Below are positions 17,348-31,498 of a DNA stretch of 64,000 nt, in pieces. This DNA is from Nocardia ninae NBRC 108245 (GTDB lineage Bacteria > Actinomycetota > Actinomycetes > Mycobacteriales > Mycobacteriaceae), in NCBI RefSeq assembly GCF_007990755.1, contig NZ_BJXA01000003.1, forward strand, positions 124,001 to 188,000, written 5' to 3'. The position numbers and the translations under genes are program-made. Under the pieces are notes generated by a model. The model worked only from the letters and a program-made list of their open reading frames with translations. It made no database searches and was not told where the DNA came from. Within the stretch, counting starts at the first letter, position 1. The number at the start of each line of letters is the position of its first letter.

Positions 17348-17989
17348 ATGAACACCACCGTTATCCACCGAACCACCGGCACGGCGGGCCTGATCGCCAC
17401 ACTCCTGACGCTGGTCGAACTGCCACTCTATTTCGTCTACGGCGGCCCGCCACCGGACTGGAACATCTTCACCCGCAGCATGTTCGGCCTCATCGGCGGC
17501 GCGCTGCTCGTCGTGTTCATGGTCGGTCTCCCGCACCTGCTGAAGGCGCACGGCCCGGTCTACGCCTGGCTCGGCTCGCTGAGCGCGGTCGCCGGACTGA
17601 TGTGGCTCACGGTCACCTCGATCTCCACCTGCCTCGAGGTCGGCGCCGCCATCGCCGCACCCGACCCCATCGACCCCACCATCGCCGTCACCGGCACCTA
17701 CCTCCTCTACGGTTCGCTGTCGAAGCTGCTGATCGCCTTGTTCCTGATCGCCTTCGGTACTGCCATCGCAGGCACCGCTCTGCTCCCACGCTGGACGGTA
17801 TGGTCGGCCTTCGGTTTGGCCGCGACCCACCTCGCCTTCGTGCCCTCGATGTACTTCGGCAACAACCCCGCGGACTTCTACGCCGCCAACGGCTGGGGCA
17901 CCACGGCCACCACCGGCGGCCTGACCATCCTCTGGCTGCTAGCGGTGAGCGTCGCACTCCTGCGCGCCCCGGCCATCCGGACCACCTGA
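17348..17989 (+). CDS. Small integral membrane protein, likely TetR target
   Basis: A 213-residue protein with five to six hydrophobic segments (GLIATLLTLVELPLYFVYGG, SMFGLIGGALLVVFMVGL, LIALFLIAFGTAIAG, GLTILWLLAVSVALL). I do not recognise a transport signature. A strong AGGAAGAGGG site precedes the ATG. The gene is divergent from a TetR regulator, an arrangement common for drug or lipid stress exporters, but export is only a guess. Just past its stop lies the remnant of a MazG-like gene on the other strand. Confidence 0.7.
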   Translation: MNTTVIHRTTGTAGLIATLLTLVELPLYFVYGGPPPDWNIFTRSMFGLIGGALLVVFMVGLPHLLKAHGPVYAWLGSLSAVAGLMWLTVTSISTCLEVGAAIAAPDPIDPTIAVTGTYLLYGSLSKLLIALFLIAFGTAIAGTALLPRWTVWSAFGLAATHLAFVPSMYFGNNPADFYAANGWGTTATTGGLTILWLLAVSVALLRAPAIRTT

Positions 17990-17999
17990 ACGTCCACCG

Positions 18000-18139
18000 C
18001 TCGTTTCGAATCGACAGCGTCGCCTACGAAACCGAGCGAAGTCTTGCCGAGTCCAGGTCCGGCCTCGTTCGGCCAGGTTCAAGTCGTCGTAGAGGTCGTG
18101 CACTTCAACGGCGCGTGCTTGAAGATCATGGATGTCCAC
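18000..18139 (-). pseudogene. Remnant of MazG-like nucleotide pyrophosphohydrolase
   Basis: Reading from the ATG at 18139, 35 codons encode a typical MazG-like start (DIHDLQARAVEV, then ERGRTWTRQDF). The frame then breaks. In the next frame LGFVGDA continues the family sequence, where relatives read LGFVGDVGDLAKL. Similarity stops near 18000, close to the end of the membrane-protein gene. This fits a frameshift plus loss of the C-terminal three quarters, including the metal-binding helices. The family assignment rests on memory of the conserved N-terminus. Confidence 0.5.
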
Positions 18140-18503
18140 ATGTCAGGTCTACCGAGATCTCTTGTCCGACGGCGGAGGCGATGTCGGCACGCCCCGGTGG
18201 CCAGGCGCACGGCCAACCGAGACACGCAGCGGCACAACATATTACGTCAGCATGGGTTCGAGCTCATCGAACACGTGCGGAGGGCCATCAGGGAGTTGAT
18301 CGGCACCTACGGTCCGGCACCGTCCCGCTCATACCGCGACCCGCACAGCAGGCGAACGCACGGACCTGCCGCATTGAGCCCGGTCCTAATCGGCCATCGA
18401 CGGCTCACCGATGTAGCCATTGCCACAGCTTGACACCTAGGCCATCAAAGCTCGCCCCGCACCTCGATCAGTTTGTCGTTTTGCCCATCGGAGCGGCTCG
18501 GCA
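18140..18503. other. Gene-free stretch before AraC gene
   Basis: No convincing gene. An open frame of 129 codons on the plus strand (18044-18433) has arginine-rich, unlikely protein content. The promoter of the AraC-type gene should be here but no clear boxes were found. Confidence 0.45.
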
Positions 18504-19604
18504 TTGATAGATTTCGCCGAGTCGTCGGGGTATGGCGAATTCGATGAGGAATGCGAGTACATGTTCGACCGGGATTTTCGCCGCAGCACCGACGGTGTTC
18601 GGGTGCTGATCGGGCTCGCGGAGGAACGCGGAATGTCCGGTGCGGACTGTCTGTCCGGGGCGCGGCTGTCGCCTGCGGATACCGAGTGTACGGCGCAGCA
18701 GGAACTGCTCGCGGTGCGCACGCTGCTCGCCCGTTGCGGCGCCGAGCCGGGGCTGGGAGCCGAAGCCGGTGGGCGGGCCGATATTCCGTCGTACAGCCCG
18801 TGGGGCCTGGCGCTGCTCAGCAGCCGGACGTTGCGCGACGCGATCGACGTGGCGGCCCGCTACCTCGACCGGGCCTCGGTTTCCGGCAGGCTCACCGTCG
18901 AGGAAACGGCGGGCTCGCTCCGCCTGCGCTTCGATGATTCCGAAAGCACTCCGGATGTGCGTGCTTTCCTGGCCGAACGAATCCTGGCCGGTATCAAGAC
19001 AATCGGCAGCGCCGCGGGCCGCACCGAAATTGCGCCGACACGAGTCGAATTCCGGCATCGCGCGCCGACGGACAACAGTAGGTATCGCGAGATCTTCGCC
19101 GTGGCCCCTATTTTCGGCGCGGACACCAACGCGATGTCGTTCGACGGCCGCGCGCTCGACCAGGCCGTGCCGGCCACCGGCGAGCGGGCGCGCAACACCT
19201 GTGCGCAATTCTGCCGTGACCTGCTGGAGCGACATCACACCCGAACCGGAGTCGCGGGCACCGTGCGCGAGCTGCTGGTCCGCAACCCTGGCGATATTCC
19301 GGATCAGATCGCGGTCGCCAACGAATTGTTCATGAGCCCGCGCACCCTGTCGCGCCGGCTCAACGAGGAGCAGACCTCGTTCCGCGCATTGCTCGACGAG
19401 GTCCGGCAGTTGCTGTCGGAACAACTGCTCGGCCACACCGATCTGACCACCGAGCAGGTCGCCGCCCGCCTCGGCTATGCGGAAGCCGCGTCCTTCATCC
19501 GCGCGTTCCGGCGCTGGAAAGGGTGTCCGCCACAAGAGTTCCGGCTGCACGGCGGCCGGTCACCGGCACCGACGCGTGCGCCTGTCCCGGTCGGCGCCCG
19601 GTAG
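18504..19604 (+). CDS. AraC-family transcriptional regulator
   Basis: A 366-residue regulator of the OruR/VirS-like type. Residues about 30-220 form the arabinose-binding-like N-terminal domain, including SPWGLALLSSRTLRDAIDVAARYL. The C-terminal double helix-turn-helix carries NELFMSPRTLSRRLNEE and TEQVAARLGYAEAASFIRAFRRWKG. An alternative start is ATG at 18561. It is followed 116 bases later by a DHA2 efflux gene on the same strand, which may be its target. The effector is unknown. Confidence 0.85.
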   Translation: MIDFAESSGYGEFDEECEYMFDRDFRRSTDGVRVLIGLAEERGMSGADCLSGARLSPADTECTAQQELLAVRTLLARCGAEPGLGAEAGGRADIPSYSPWGLALLSSRTLRDAIDVAARYLDRASVSGRLTVEETAGSLRLRFDDSESTPDVRAFLAERILAGIKTIGSAAGRTEIAPTRVEFRHRAPTDNSRYREIFAVAPIFGADTNAMSFDGRALDQAVPATGERARNTCAQFCRDLLERHHTRTGVAGTVRELLVRNPGDIPDQIAVANELFMSPRTLSRRLNEEQTSFRALLDEVRQLLSEQLLGHTDLTTEQVAARLGYAEAASFIRAFRRWKGCPPQEFRLHGGRSPAPTRAPVPVGAR

Positions 19605-19720
19605 GCGAACTCCCGCCGAGCCTCCGTCCACAAGGTCCGCACAGAGTTCCAAGTGGAACAACTGAGCTCGCCCGGTGTGTTGGCCACGGCAGAAGCGCTG
19701 GATGCTGCAAGTATGCTGGC

Positions 19721-21139
19721 ATGTCGATCAGCGCTCCCGTTGCGCCGAGTGTCCCGAAGACGATCCGCCAGGCCACGGTATTGGCCGTCTGCTGCACCGC
19801 CGTCGTGATGGCGAATGTGGACACCACCGCGGTCAACGTCGCGCTACCCGCGATCGGTCGCGGGCTGGACGGTTCGGTGGCGGGTGCGCAGTGGGTGGTC
19901 GCCGCCTACACGTTGACCTTGGCGTGCCTGCTGACGCTGTCCGGCTCGCTCGCCGACCGGATCGGCCGACGGACCATCTTCCAAATCGGCCTCGCGATAT
20001 TCGCTATGAGTTCGCTGTTGTGTAGTCTCGCGCCCTCGATCGGCTGGCTCGTCGCCTTCCGGGTAATGCAGGCGGTCGGCGGGTCGATGCTGACTCCGGT
20101 AGCGATGGCGATCATTTCGGCCGTGTTCACCGAGCCGGGACAGCGGGTGCGGGCGATCGGGATCTGGAGCGGATCGATCGGGATCGGCATGGCGGCCGGC
20201 CCGGTCATCGGCGGCTTACTGGTCGAGACGATCGGCTGGGAAGCGGTGTTCTGGATCAACGTGCCGATCGCGGTGACGGCGCTGGCGCTCACCTTCCTGG
20301 TGGTCCCGCAGTCGAAGTCGGAGCGGCCGCGCGCGCTCGATCCGGTGGGGCAGCTGCTGGTGATAGGCGTGCTCGGGCTGCTGGTGTTCGCGATTATCGA
20401 AGGGCCACACCGGGGTTGGCTCGCGCCGGAGACGCTGGGCAGCTTCGCGGGCTCGGCGGTGTGCCTCGCCGCGCTGCTGCGGTACGCGCCGCGCCACCCG
20501 CACCCGCTGATCGATCTGCGGGTGTTCCGTTCGGTCCCGTTCACCGGCGCGTTCGTGATCGCGATCCTCGCGTTCGCCGCGATGGGTGGCTTCCTGTTCC
20601 TGAATACGTTCTACCTCCAGGAGATTCGGCACGACTCGCCCCTGATGGCCGGGCTGGCGCTGGTGCCGATGGCGGCCGCCATGTTCGTCTTCGGACCGAT
20701 GTCCGGCCGGATCGTGGCGAGCCGCGGCGCCCGCAGCGCGCTGAGCACGGGCGCGGTGGTGGCGACCGCCGCCGCGGCGGTGCTGACGCTGACCTTCGAC
20801 GGCAGCGCAAACCTGTTGCTGCTCATCGGTTACGCGATGTTCGGCGCGGGCATCGGCCTGATCTACACGCCCATCACGGCGACTGCCGTGGCAGGGCTGC
20901 CACCCGCACAGGCCGGCGTCGCGGCCAGCTTGGCGAGCACCTCCCGCCAGATCGGCCAGTCGCTCGGCGTCGCCGTCATCGGTTCGCTGATCGCCAGCCA
21001 TCCCGGGGCCCTGACCTCGGCCGCGGCCTTCCAGCCGCCCGCCCATCTCGGCTGGCTCACCATCACCGGTCTGTGCGCCGCCGCGCTGGTGGCCGCCCGA
21101 ATCAGTACCGCGCCCAAGGCGGTTCGCGCGCGCTTCTGA
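19721..21139 (+). CDS. MFS drug efflux transporter, DHA2 (EmrB/QacA) family
   Basis: A 472-residue transporter with about fourteen membrane segments. Family hallmarks are VDTTAVNVALPAIGR in helix 1, WVVAAYTLTLACLLTLSGSLADRIGRR spanning motif A, and GGSMLTPVAMAII before the motif C region GIGMAAGPVIGGLL. It should export hydrophobic drugs or metabolites using the proton gradient. The ATG at 19721 was chosen because the frame upstream encodes implausible sequence. It is preceded by an AraC regulator and followed about 100 bases later by the signalling operon, which has its own strong ribosome-binding site. Confidence 0.85.
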   Translation: MSISAPVAPSVPKTIRQATVLAVCCTAVVMANVDTTAVNVALPAIGRGLDGSVAGAQWVVAAYTLTLACLLTLSGSLADRIGRRTIFQIGLAIFAMSSLLCSLAPSIGWLVAFRVMQAVGGSMLTPVAMAIISAVFTEPGQRVRAIGIWSGSIGIGMAAGPVIGGLLVETIGWEAVFWINVPIAVTALALTFLVVPQSKSERPRALDPVGQLLVIGVLGLLVFAIIEGPHRGWLAPETLGSFAGSAVCLAALLRYAPRHPHPLIDLRVFRSVPFTGAFVIAILAFAAMGGFLFLNTFYLQEIRHDSPLMAGLALVPMAAAMFVFGPMSGRIVASRGARSALSTGAVVATAAAAVLTLTFDGSANLLLLIGYAMFGAGIGLIYTPITATAVAGLPPAQAGVAASLASTSRQIGQSLGVAVIGSLIASHPGALTSAAAFQPPAHLGWLTITGLCAAALVAARISTAPKAVRARF

Positions 21140-21242
21140 AACTCCGATTGTCCACTACCTGGGCAATCGGTCGGCACACCGAATCCTGCTCCCGTACTAT
21201 CGCGATCGGATACACCGGCCGGGGAGATGTAAGGAGGACGGT

Positions 21243-22493
21243 GTGGGACCTCGCATCCGCAACGGGACCCTGTGGTTGCGACGCTTCGCCGGAACGACGC
21301 CGGGGGTGGTCGCGGTTGTTGTCGTCGTTTCCGTCGTGCTGTGCCTGCTCGCCGGTTTCGCGTCCGCGAGCCAGCTGAGCGGTAAGAGCGAGCGCCGCGA
21401 CGTCGCGCTCGAACGCACCGAGCCGCTCGCGTTCGCCGCCCAGCGGCTGTACGTGGCGCTGTCGGCCGCCGACGCTTCGGCGGCCACCGCCTTTCTGGCC
21501 CCCGGCGTCGAGGGACCCGCGCTGCGCAAGCAGTATCAGCAGTCGCTCGCCGACGCCGCCGCCGCGCTGTCGGAGGCCACCGCGGGAGTTTCCGACGAGG
21601 AGACCAGGCAGATCGTGGCCCGCATCGCCGCCGACCTGCCCGCCTACACCGGCCTGGTCGAGACGGCGCGAGCGAACAACCGGCAAGGTTTTCCGGTGGG
21701 CTCGTCCTATCTGCGCGCGGCCTCGGAGGTGATGCAGAAGTCCCTGCTGCCCAACGCCGAACGGCTCACCGCCAGCCGGTTCGCCGCGGTGCACGAGGAT
21801 CAGAAGGCCATCGCCGCGCTGCCGGGGGTGAGCATCGTGCTGATCGCGCTGGTGCTGCTCACCTGCGTGGTGGGGTCGTGGATCCTGTTGCAGCGCACCA
21901 ACCGGATGGCCAACCTCGGCGTGCTGGCCGCGGCGGGTGCGGCGGCACTGGCGCTGCTGTGGGCGGTGGTGGCGACGAGCGTGGCGGCCGACGCCATGGA
22001 CACCGGCGCGCAGGACCGCTTCGAAACCCTGGCGAAGGCGCGCATCTCGGCCCAGCAGGCGCGCACCGAGGAAACGCTGCAACTGATCACCCGCGGCGAC
22101 ATCGCGGCGGGTGAAGAGAACTACAACAAATACGCCACCGAGCTGCGCGACCGGATCGGCGCCGTCGTCGGCCCGGAGTCCGTTGCCGCGCAAGAGCTCA
22201 CCAAGTGGACCGCCGGGCACCGCGCGCAGATCGCCGCGTACCAGGCGGCGAACTACCCGGCGGCGCTCGAGCAGGCGATCGGTACCGGCCCCGCTTCGTC
22301 GGCCACCCAATTCGCCGCGCTGGACCGTTCGCTCAACGACAACCTGACGCAGGCCCGCCGCGACCTGCGCGACGGGCTGCGGACCGCGGGCACCGCGCTG
22401 ATCCTCAGTCCGCTCGGCACACTCGCGTTGCTGGTGCTGGCCGCGGCCGCCGTGGTGGCCGGGGTGTGGCCGCGGTTGAAGGAGTTCCTGTGA
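21243..22493 (+). CDS. glnX: GlnX-like membrane sensor of the PknG pathway
   Basis: A 416-residue membrane protein with four hydrophobic segments (near residues 20-40, 195-215, 225-250 and 385-405) and two large outside loops of about 150 and 130 residues, both helical. In mycobacteria GlnX passes the signal from the amino-acid-binding lipoprotein GlnH to PknG. Assignment here rests on topology and on the order glnX-glnH-x-pknG. GTG start with AAGGAGG six bases upstream, the best site in the operon. Its stop overlaps the glnH GTG by four bases. It is the first gene of a seven-gene operon. Confidence 0.75.
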   Translation: MGPRIRNGTLWLRRFAGTTPGVVAVVVVVSVVLCLLAGFASASQLSGKSERRDVALERTEPLAFAAQRLYVALSAADASAATAFLAPGVEGPALRKQYQQSLADAAAALSEATAGVSDEETRQIVARIAADLPAYTGLVETARANNRQGFPVGSSYLRAASEVMQKSLLPNAERLTASRFAAVHEDQKAIAALPGVSIVLIALVLLTCVVGSWILLQRTNRMANLGVLAAAGAAALALLWAVVATSVAADAMDTGAQDRFETLAKARISAQQARTEETLQLITRGDIAAGEENYNKYATELRDRIGAVVGPESVAAQELTKWTAGHRAQIAAYQAANYPAALEQAIGTGPASSATQFAALDRSLNDNLTQARRDLRDGLRTAGTALILSPLGTLALLVLAAAAVVAGVWPRLKEFL

Positions 22494-23457
22494 GGACACG
22501 CTTGTTGCTCGCCGCGCTACTGGTCGGGGCGAGCGTGCTGATGACCGGCTGCGGATCGGGCGAGCTGCCCGCGCCGAGCACGCTCGACGCGGTGGATCCG
22601 CTACCCGCCGGCGCCGCGGAGATCACCGCCCCACCGCAGGCCGAGGGTGACGGCGGCTGCGACACGGAGGCGACCCTGCGGCCCGGCCCGCTGCCGAGAC
22701 CCGGTGCGATGCCCGCTGGTTCGGCGATGGCAGAGATCGTGGCGAACCAGCGGCTGCGGGTCGGCGTCGACCAGAACACTTACCTGTTCGGCTTCCGTAA
22801 TCCGGGTACCGGCGAACTCGAGGGCTTCGACATCGACATCGCGCGCGAGATCGCCCGCGCGCTGTTCGGCGACCCGACCAAGATCGAGCTGCGCTCGGTG
22901 ACGGCGGCCGAACGCATCCCCGCGCTGCGCGACAAGCAGGTCGACATGATCGTGCGTACCTTCTCGGCGACCTGCGAGCGCCGCAAGGAGGTCGACTTCT
23001 CGGCCGTCTATTACCGTGCGGCGCAACGCATCCTGGCGCCGCGGGACTCCGGCATCAAGTCCGGTGACGACCTCGGTGGCAAGCGCGTCTGCGTGGCCCG
23101 CGGCACCACCGCGCCCGCTCCGCTGTTCACGCTGGCGAAGCGGCCGACCGTCATCGGCGTGACGAACTGGACCGACTGCCTCGTCGCGCTGCAACAAGGC
23201 CAGGTGGACGCGATCAGCGGTGACGACCCGATCCTGTTCGGCCTGGTCGCCCAGGACCGTAACCTCGCGGTGGTCGGCACGCCGATCGGCAACGGCGCCT
23301 ACGCCGTCGGCGTGCCCAAGGGCAGCGACGAGCTGGTCCGCTTCGTCAACGGCGTGCTCGACCGGATGCGGACCGACGGCACGTGGCAGCGGATCTCCGC
23401 GGCGCGGCTGGGTTCCCTCGGCCAGGTCCAGGAGCCGCCCGAGCCACGGTATGTGGG

Positions 23458-23461
<4 letters not shown>
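22490..23461 (+). CDS. glnH: GlnH-like amino-acid-binding lipoprotein
   Basis: A 323-residue solute-binding protein (SBP_bac_3 family). The GTG at 22490 overlaps the upstream stop (GTGA) and gives a lipoprotein signal with lipobox LMTGC, cysteine at residue 21. The binding domain starts near RLRVGVDQNTYLFGFRN and has ELEGFDIDIAREIARALFG, VDFSAVYYRAAQRIL and GKRVCVARGTTA. Mycobacterial GlnH binds aspartate or glutamate and signals through GlnX to PknG; no ABC permease gene is present here, which supports a sensing rather than transport role. Confidence 0.85.
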
Positions 23462-28356
<4,895 letters not shown>

Positions 28357-28360
<4 letters not shown>

Positions 28361-29643
28361 GTTCCGTTGCAGGCAATGGCATTTCGGTAGCCGTCGATCA
28401 GAACGAGTACCTGGCCGACGGTGTCGGCACGGTCGACGCCGTGGTGACCGTGGAGACCGCGGCCGAGCTGGTGGTGGCCGCCGCGCCGCAGGAACGGCTG
28501 GAGGTTCTCATCCTCGACTGCTCCGGCTCGATGGCCACCGGCCGCAAATTCCCCGGTGCCCGCCAGGCCGCCCTCGCCGCGCTCGATGTGATGGCCGACG
28601 GCACCAGGTTCGCGATCGTCGAGGGCACCGCGATGGCGCGGCTGATCTACCCCACCGAAGTGCCGTCCATACCCGCGAATCGGGAGTCCAGGGCGGCGGC
28701 GCGGCGCGCGCTGGACAAGCTCGAGCCCGGCGGCGGCACCGCGATGGGCACCTGGCTCGGGCTGACCCGGCAGCTGGCCAAAAAGCATCCCGGGGCCATG
28801 GTGCACGCCATCCTGCTCACCGACGGCAAGAACGAGCACGAGGAACCGGCGGCGCTCGCCGCGGAGATCAAGCAGTCCGAAGGCGTGTTCACCTGCGACT
28901 GCCGCGGCGTCGGAACCGATTGGCGGGTAGACGAATTGCGCGCCATCGCCGCCGCGCTGCACGGCACCGTAGACATCGTCGCCGATCCGGCCAAGCTCGC
29001 CGAGGACTTCGCCGCGATGATGCAAGGCTCAATGGCAAAAGCGATTCCTGAACTGACACTGCGGATCTGGACCCCGGTCGGCGCGAAGGTGCGGTTCGTC
29101 AAGCAGGTCGCCCCGGCCATCCAGGACCTCACCGCGCGGCGGGTGGACACCGCGGCGCAGGTGGGGGAATACCCGCTCGGCGCGTGGGGCGCAGAAGATC
29201 GCGACTACCACGTGCAGGTCGAGGTGGCGCCCGCCGCGCCCGGCCGGGAAAAGCTCGCCGCACGGGTCAGCGTGGTCAACGGCGACGAGGTGCTCGGGCA
29301 GGGCCTGGTGAAGGCGGTGTGGACCACCGACACCGAGCTGTCGACCCGAATCAGCAGGCGGGTCGCGCATTACACCGGACAGGCCGAGTTGGCGCAGGTG
29401 GTGCAGGAGGGGTTGGCCGCGCGCAAGAGCGGCGACGCCGATACCGCCACGGCCAAACTGCGGCGCGCGGTCCAGCTCGCGGCGGAGTCGGGCAACGAGA
29501 GCACGGCGAAGCTGTTGCGCGGTGTGGTCGAGGTCGACGAGCGCAGCGGGACCGTACGATTGCGGGCCAGCGTCGAGGCCGCCGACGAGATGGCGCTGGA
29601 CGCGCGCTCGACGAAGACGGCCAGGGTACGGAAGGAGGGGTAG
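28357..29643 (+). CDS. von Willebrand factor A domain protein
   Basis: A 428-residue cytoplasmic VWA protein. A short beta-rich segment precedes the VWA domain, whose metal-adhesion site begins with Asp54-Cys-Ser56-Gly-Ser58; threonine and aspartate partners are likely GGGTAMGTW and LLTDGKN. Beyond about residue 240 lie a beta-sandwich-like region and a helical C-terminus (ARKSGDADTATAKLRRAVQLAAESG) reminiscent of TPR-like helices. In bacterial kinase clusters VWA proteins usually serve as protein-protein adaptors. GTG start overlaps the phosphatase stop; AGGAGA lies upstream. Confidence 0.85.
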
Positions 29644-30527
29644 TGATTGCCAGCTGTCCCGACGGCCACCAGTCGGTCGCGCCGGACTACTGCGACGTGT
29701 GTGGCGCGCCGATGGGAGCGGCCGCGCCGACTGCCGCAGTGGAGCCGATCGCGTTGTGCCCGTCATGCGGGGCGCCGAGCGCCGGGCGGTTCTGTGAAGT
29801 GTGCGGGCATGATTCGGCCCTGCCCGCTCCGGTAGTCCAGCCGGAGTCGGCGTTGCCGCGCGATCCAGAGTTCCGGCGTGAGTCGGCGGTTGGGCCGGAG
29901 TCGGTAGGTCGGCCAGAGGCGGCGCTCCAGCCGGCTTCGGCCGTCCAGCCTGAGCTGGCGGCCCAGCCCGAGTCGGCAGTTCGGCCCGATCCGATGTTCC
30001 GGCCGGAGTCGGGAGTGCAGCCGGAGTCGGCGGCCGCACAGGAGTCGGCGGCTCAGGCCGAATCGGTCGCGCCGGATACCGGGAGGGTTGTGCCGGAAGG
30101 TGCACCTGCCGGCTCGACCGTCACCTGGGTGGCGACCATTTCGGCGGACCGTGAGTTCTACGATCGGGTGATCGCGCGCAAGGGCCCGGATGCCGACCAG
30201 GTCGGTTTTCCGCCGTTCTATCCGGAACGCCGAATCATTCTGCGCGGCAATGACATCTCGGTCGGTAAGCGCAGCGTCTCGCAGGGGCTCACTCCCGATA
30301 TCGACCTCGGTATCGCACCCGCCGATGTGGGTGTCTCCCGGACGCACGCGGTCATCCACATCGACGGTGACGCGCTCACCGTCACCGATCTCGGTTCTAC
30401 CAACGGCACCAGCGTGAACGGCAGTGACGACCTCATTCCCGCGAAGGTGCCGGTGGCGTTGCGCAGTGGCGACCGTATTCATCTGGGCGGCTGGACCACC
30501 ATCGTGTTCACTCGTGAGCAGGTCTGA
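29643..30527 (+). CDS. FHA domain protein with N-terminal zinc ribbons
   Basis: A 294-residue protein. The N-terminus has two ribbon-like metal sites (Cys5/His9/Cys17/Cys20 and Cys39/42/51/54). A low-complexity linker of about 75 residues repeats PESA/PEA/PEL. The C-terminal FHA domain (about residues 195-290) has the phosphothreonine-binding elements ISVGKRS, GVSRTHAVI and DLGSTNGTSVNG. It should read PknG-phosphorylated threonines, by analogy with GarA, but the GarA ETTS phosphorylation motif is not seen. The GTG shares one base with the VWA stop codon. It ends the operon. Confidence 0.9.
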   Translation: MIASCPDGHQSVAPDYCDVCGAPMGAAAPTAAVEPIALCPSCGAPSAGRFCEVCGHDSALPAPVVQPESALPRDPEFRRESAVGPESVGRPEAALQPASAVQPELAAQPESAVRPDPMFRPESGVQPESAAAQESAAQAESVAPDTGRVVPEGAPAGSTVTWVATISADREFYDRVIARKGPDADQVGFPPFYPERRIILRGNDISVGKRSVSQGLTPDIDLGIAPADVGVSRTHAVIHIDGDALTVTDLGSTNGTSVNGSDDLIPAKVPVALRSGDRIHLGGWTTIVFTREQV

Positions 30528-30581
30528 ACCCCCTTGACCGGCAGCCTCTTTGCGTCTGGGACAGCATGGGCGGATTTGTAG

Positions 30582-30591
30582 ACAACGTTGT
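30582..30591. promoter_or_regulatory. Palindrome upstream of SDR-CocE unit
   Basis: ACAACGTTGT is a perfect 10-bp palindrome 25 bases before the dehydrogenase ATG, set in TTTGTAGACAACGTTGTTCA. Its place over the likely start region suggests a repressor site. Confidence 0.4.
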
Positions 30592-30616
30592 TCATTTGCG
30601 CCTATCGTCGTGAGTT

Positions 30617-31480
30617 ATGACGAAGTTCGGCGGCAAGAGCTGCCTGATCACCGGGGCGGCAAGCGGTCTGGGCCGCAGCACCGCCCTCGCCGTCGCGGCC
30701 AAGGGTGCCTCGCTGATCCTGACCGACATCGATGCCGAAGGACTGCAACAAACCGCGACGCTGGCGCGTGCGGAGGGTGCGACGGTGCACCTCGCGGCCA
30801 CCGCCGATGTCAGCGTGCACGACGAGGTAGTTGCCCTCGCGGCCAGGGTGCACGACGAGGTGGCCGACGTCGACATCGTCATGAACGTGGCGGGGATCGC
30901 GACCTGGGGGACCGTGGACCGGCTGACCCACACGCAGTGGCGACGGACCATCGATATCGATCTCATGGGCCCGATCCACATCATCGAGGAGTTCCTACCG
31001 CCGATGATCGCGGCGGGCCGCGGCGGCCACCTGGTGAACGTGTCCTCGGCCGCCGGCTTGTTCGGGCTGCCATGGCACGCGCCGTACAGTGCGGGCAAAT
31101 TCGGGTTGCGCGGCGTCTCGGAGGTGCTGCGGTTCGATCTGCGTCAGCACGGCATCGGGGTGAGCCTGGTTTGTCCCGGGGCGATGGCGACACCGATGGC
31201 CGACCGCGTGGATATCGCGGGCGTGGACCGGACCGGCGAGGCGGTGCAGCGGGCGATGGGCCTGTTCCTGCGGCACGCGGTGACGCCCGAGGCCGCGGCG
31301 CGCTCGATCGTGCGCGGGGTCGAGCGCAACACCTACCTGGTCTACACCTCGAACGACATTCGCCTCGGGCACTGGGCGCAGCGGTATTTCCCGCCCTCCT
31401 ACAACCTCGCGATGCGCGGGCTGAACTGGGCGATGGGTCGTTATATCGATCAACCGGCCACGAAGACCATCGTGCGCTGA
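30617..31480 (+). CDS. Short-chain dehydrogenase/reductase
   Basis: A 287-residue classical SDR. Cofactor loop GAASGLGR (TGxxxGxG type), NVAGIATWG and the catalytic YSAGK with the preceding serine in NVSSAAGLFG are present. The aspartate after strand 2 (LILTDIDAE) favours NAD(H). The C-terminal 50 residues are hydrophobic and aromatic (YFPPSYNLAMRGLNWAMGRYI), as in lipid-associated SDRs. It precedes the CocE-type hydrolase by 18 bases and is probably co-transcribed with it. The substrate is unknown. Confidence 0.85.
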   Translation: MTKFGGKSCLITGAASGLGRSTALAVAAKGASLILTDIDAEGLQQTATLARAEGATVHLAATADVSVHDEVVALAARVHDEVADVDIVMNVAGIATWGTVDRLTHTQWRRTIDIDLMGPIHIIEEFLPPMIAAGRGGHLVNVSSAAGLFGLPWHAPYSAGKFGLRGVSEVLRFDLRQHGIGVSLVCPGAMATPMADRVDIAGVDRTGEAVQRAMGLFLRHAVTPEAAARSIVRGVERNTYLVYTSNDIRLGHWAQRYFPPSYNLAMRGLNWAMGRYIDQPATKTIVR

Positions 31481-31498
31481 CGCCGAGAGGACCCCAGC

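Noticed and set aside
18044-18433. 129-codon plus-strand frame
   Set aside because: Arginine-rich, no recognisable features, and it overlaps the MazG-like remnant.
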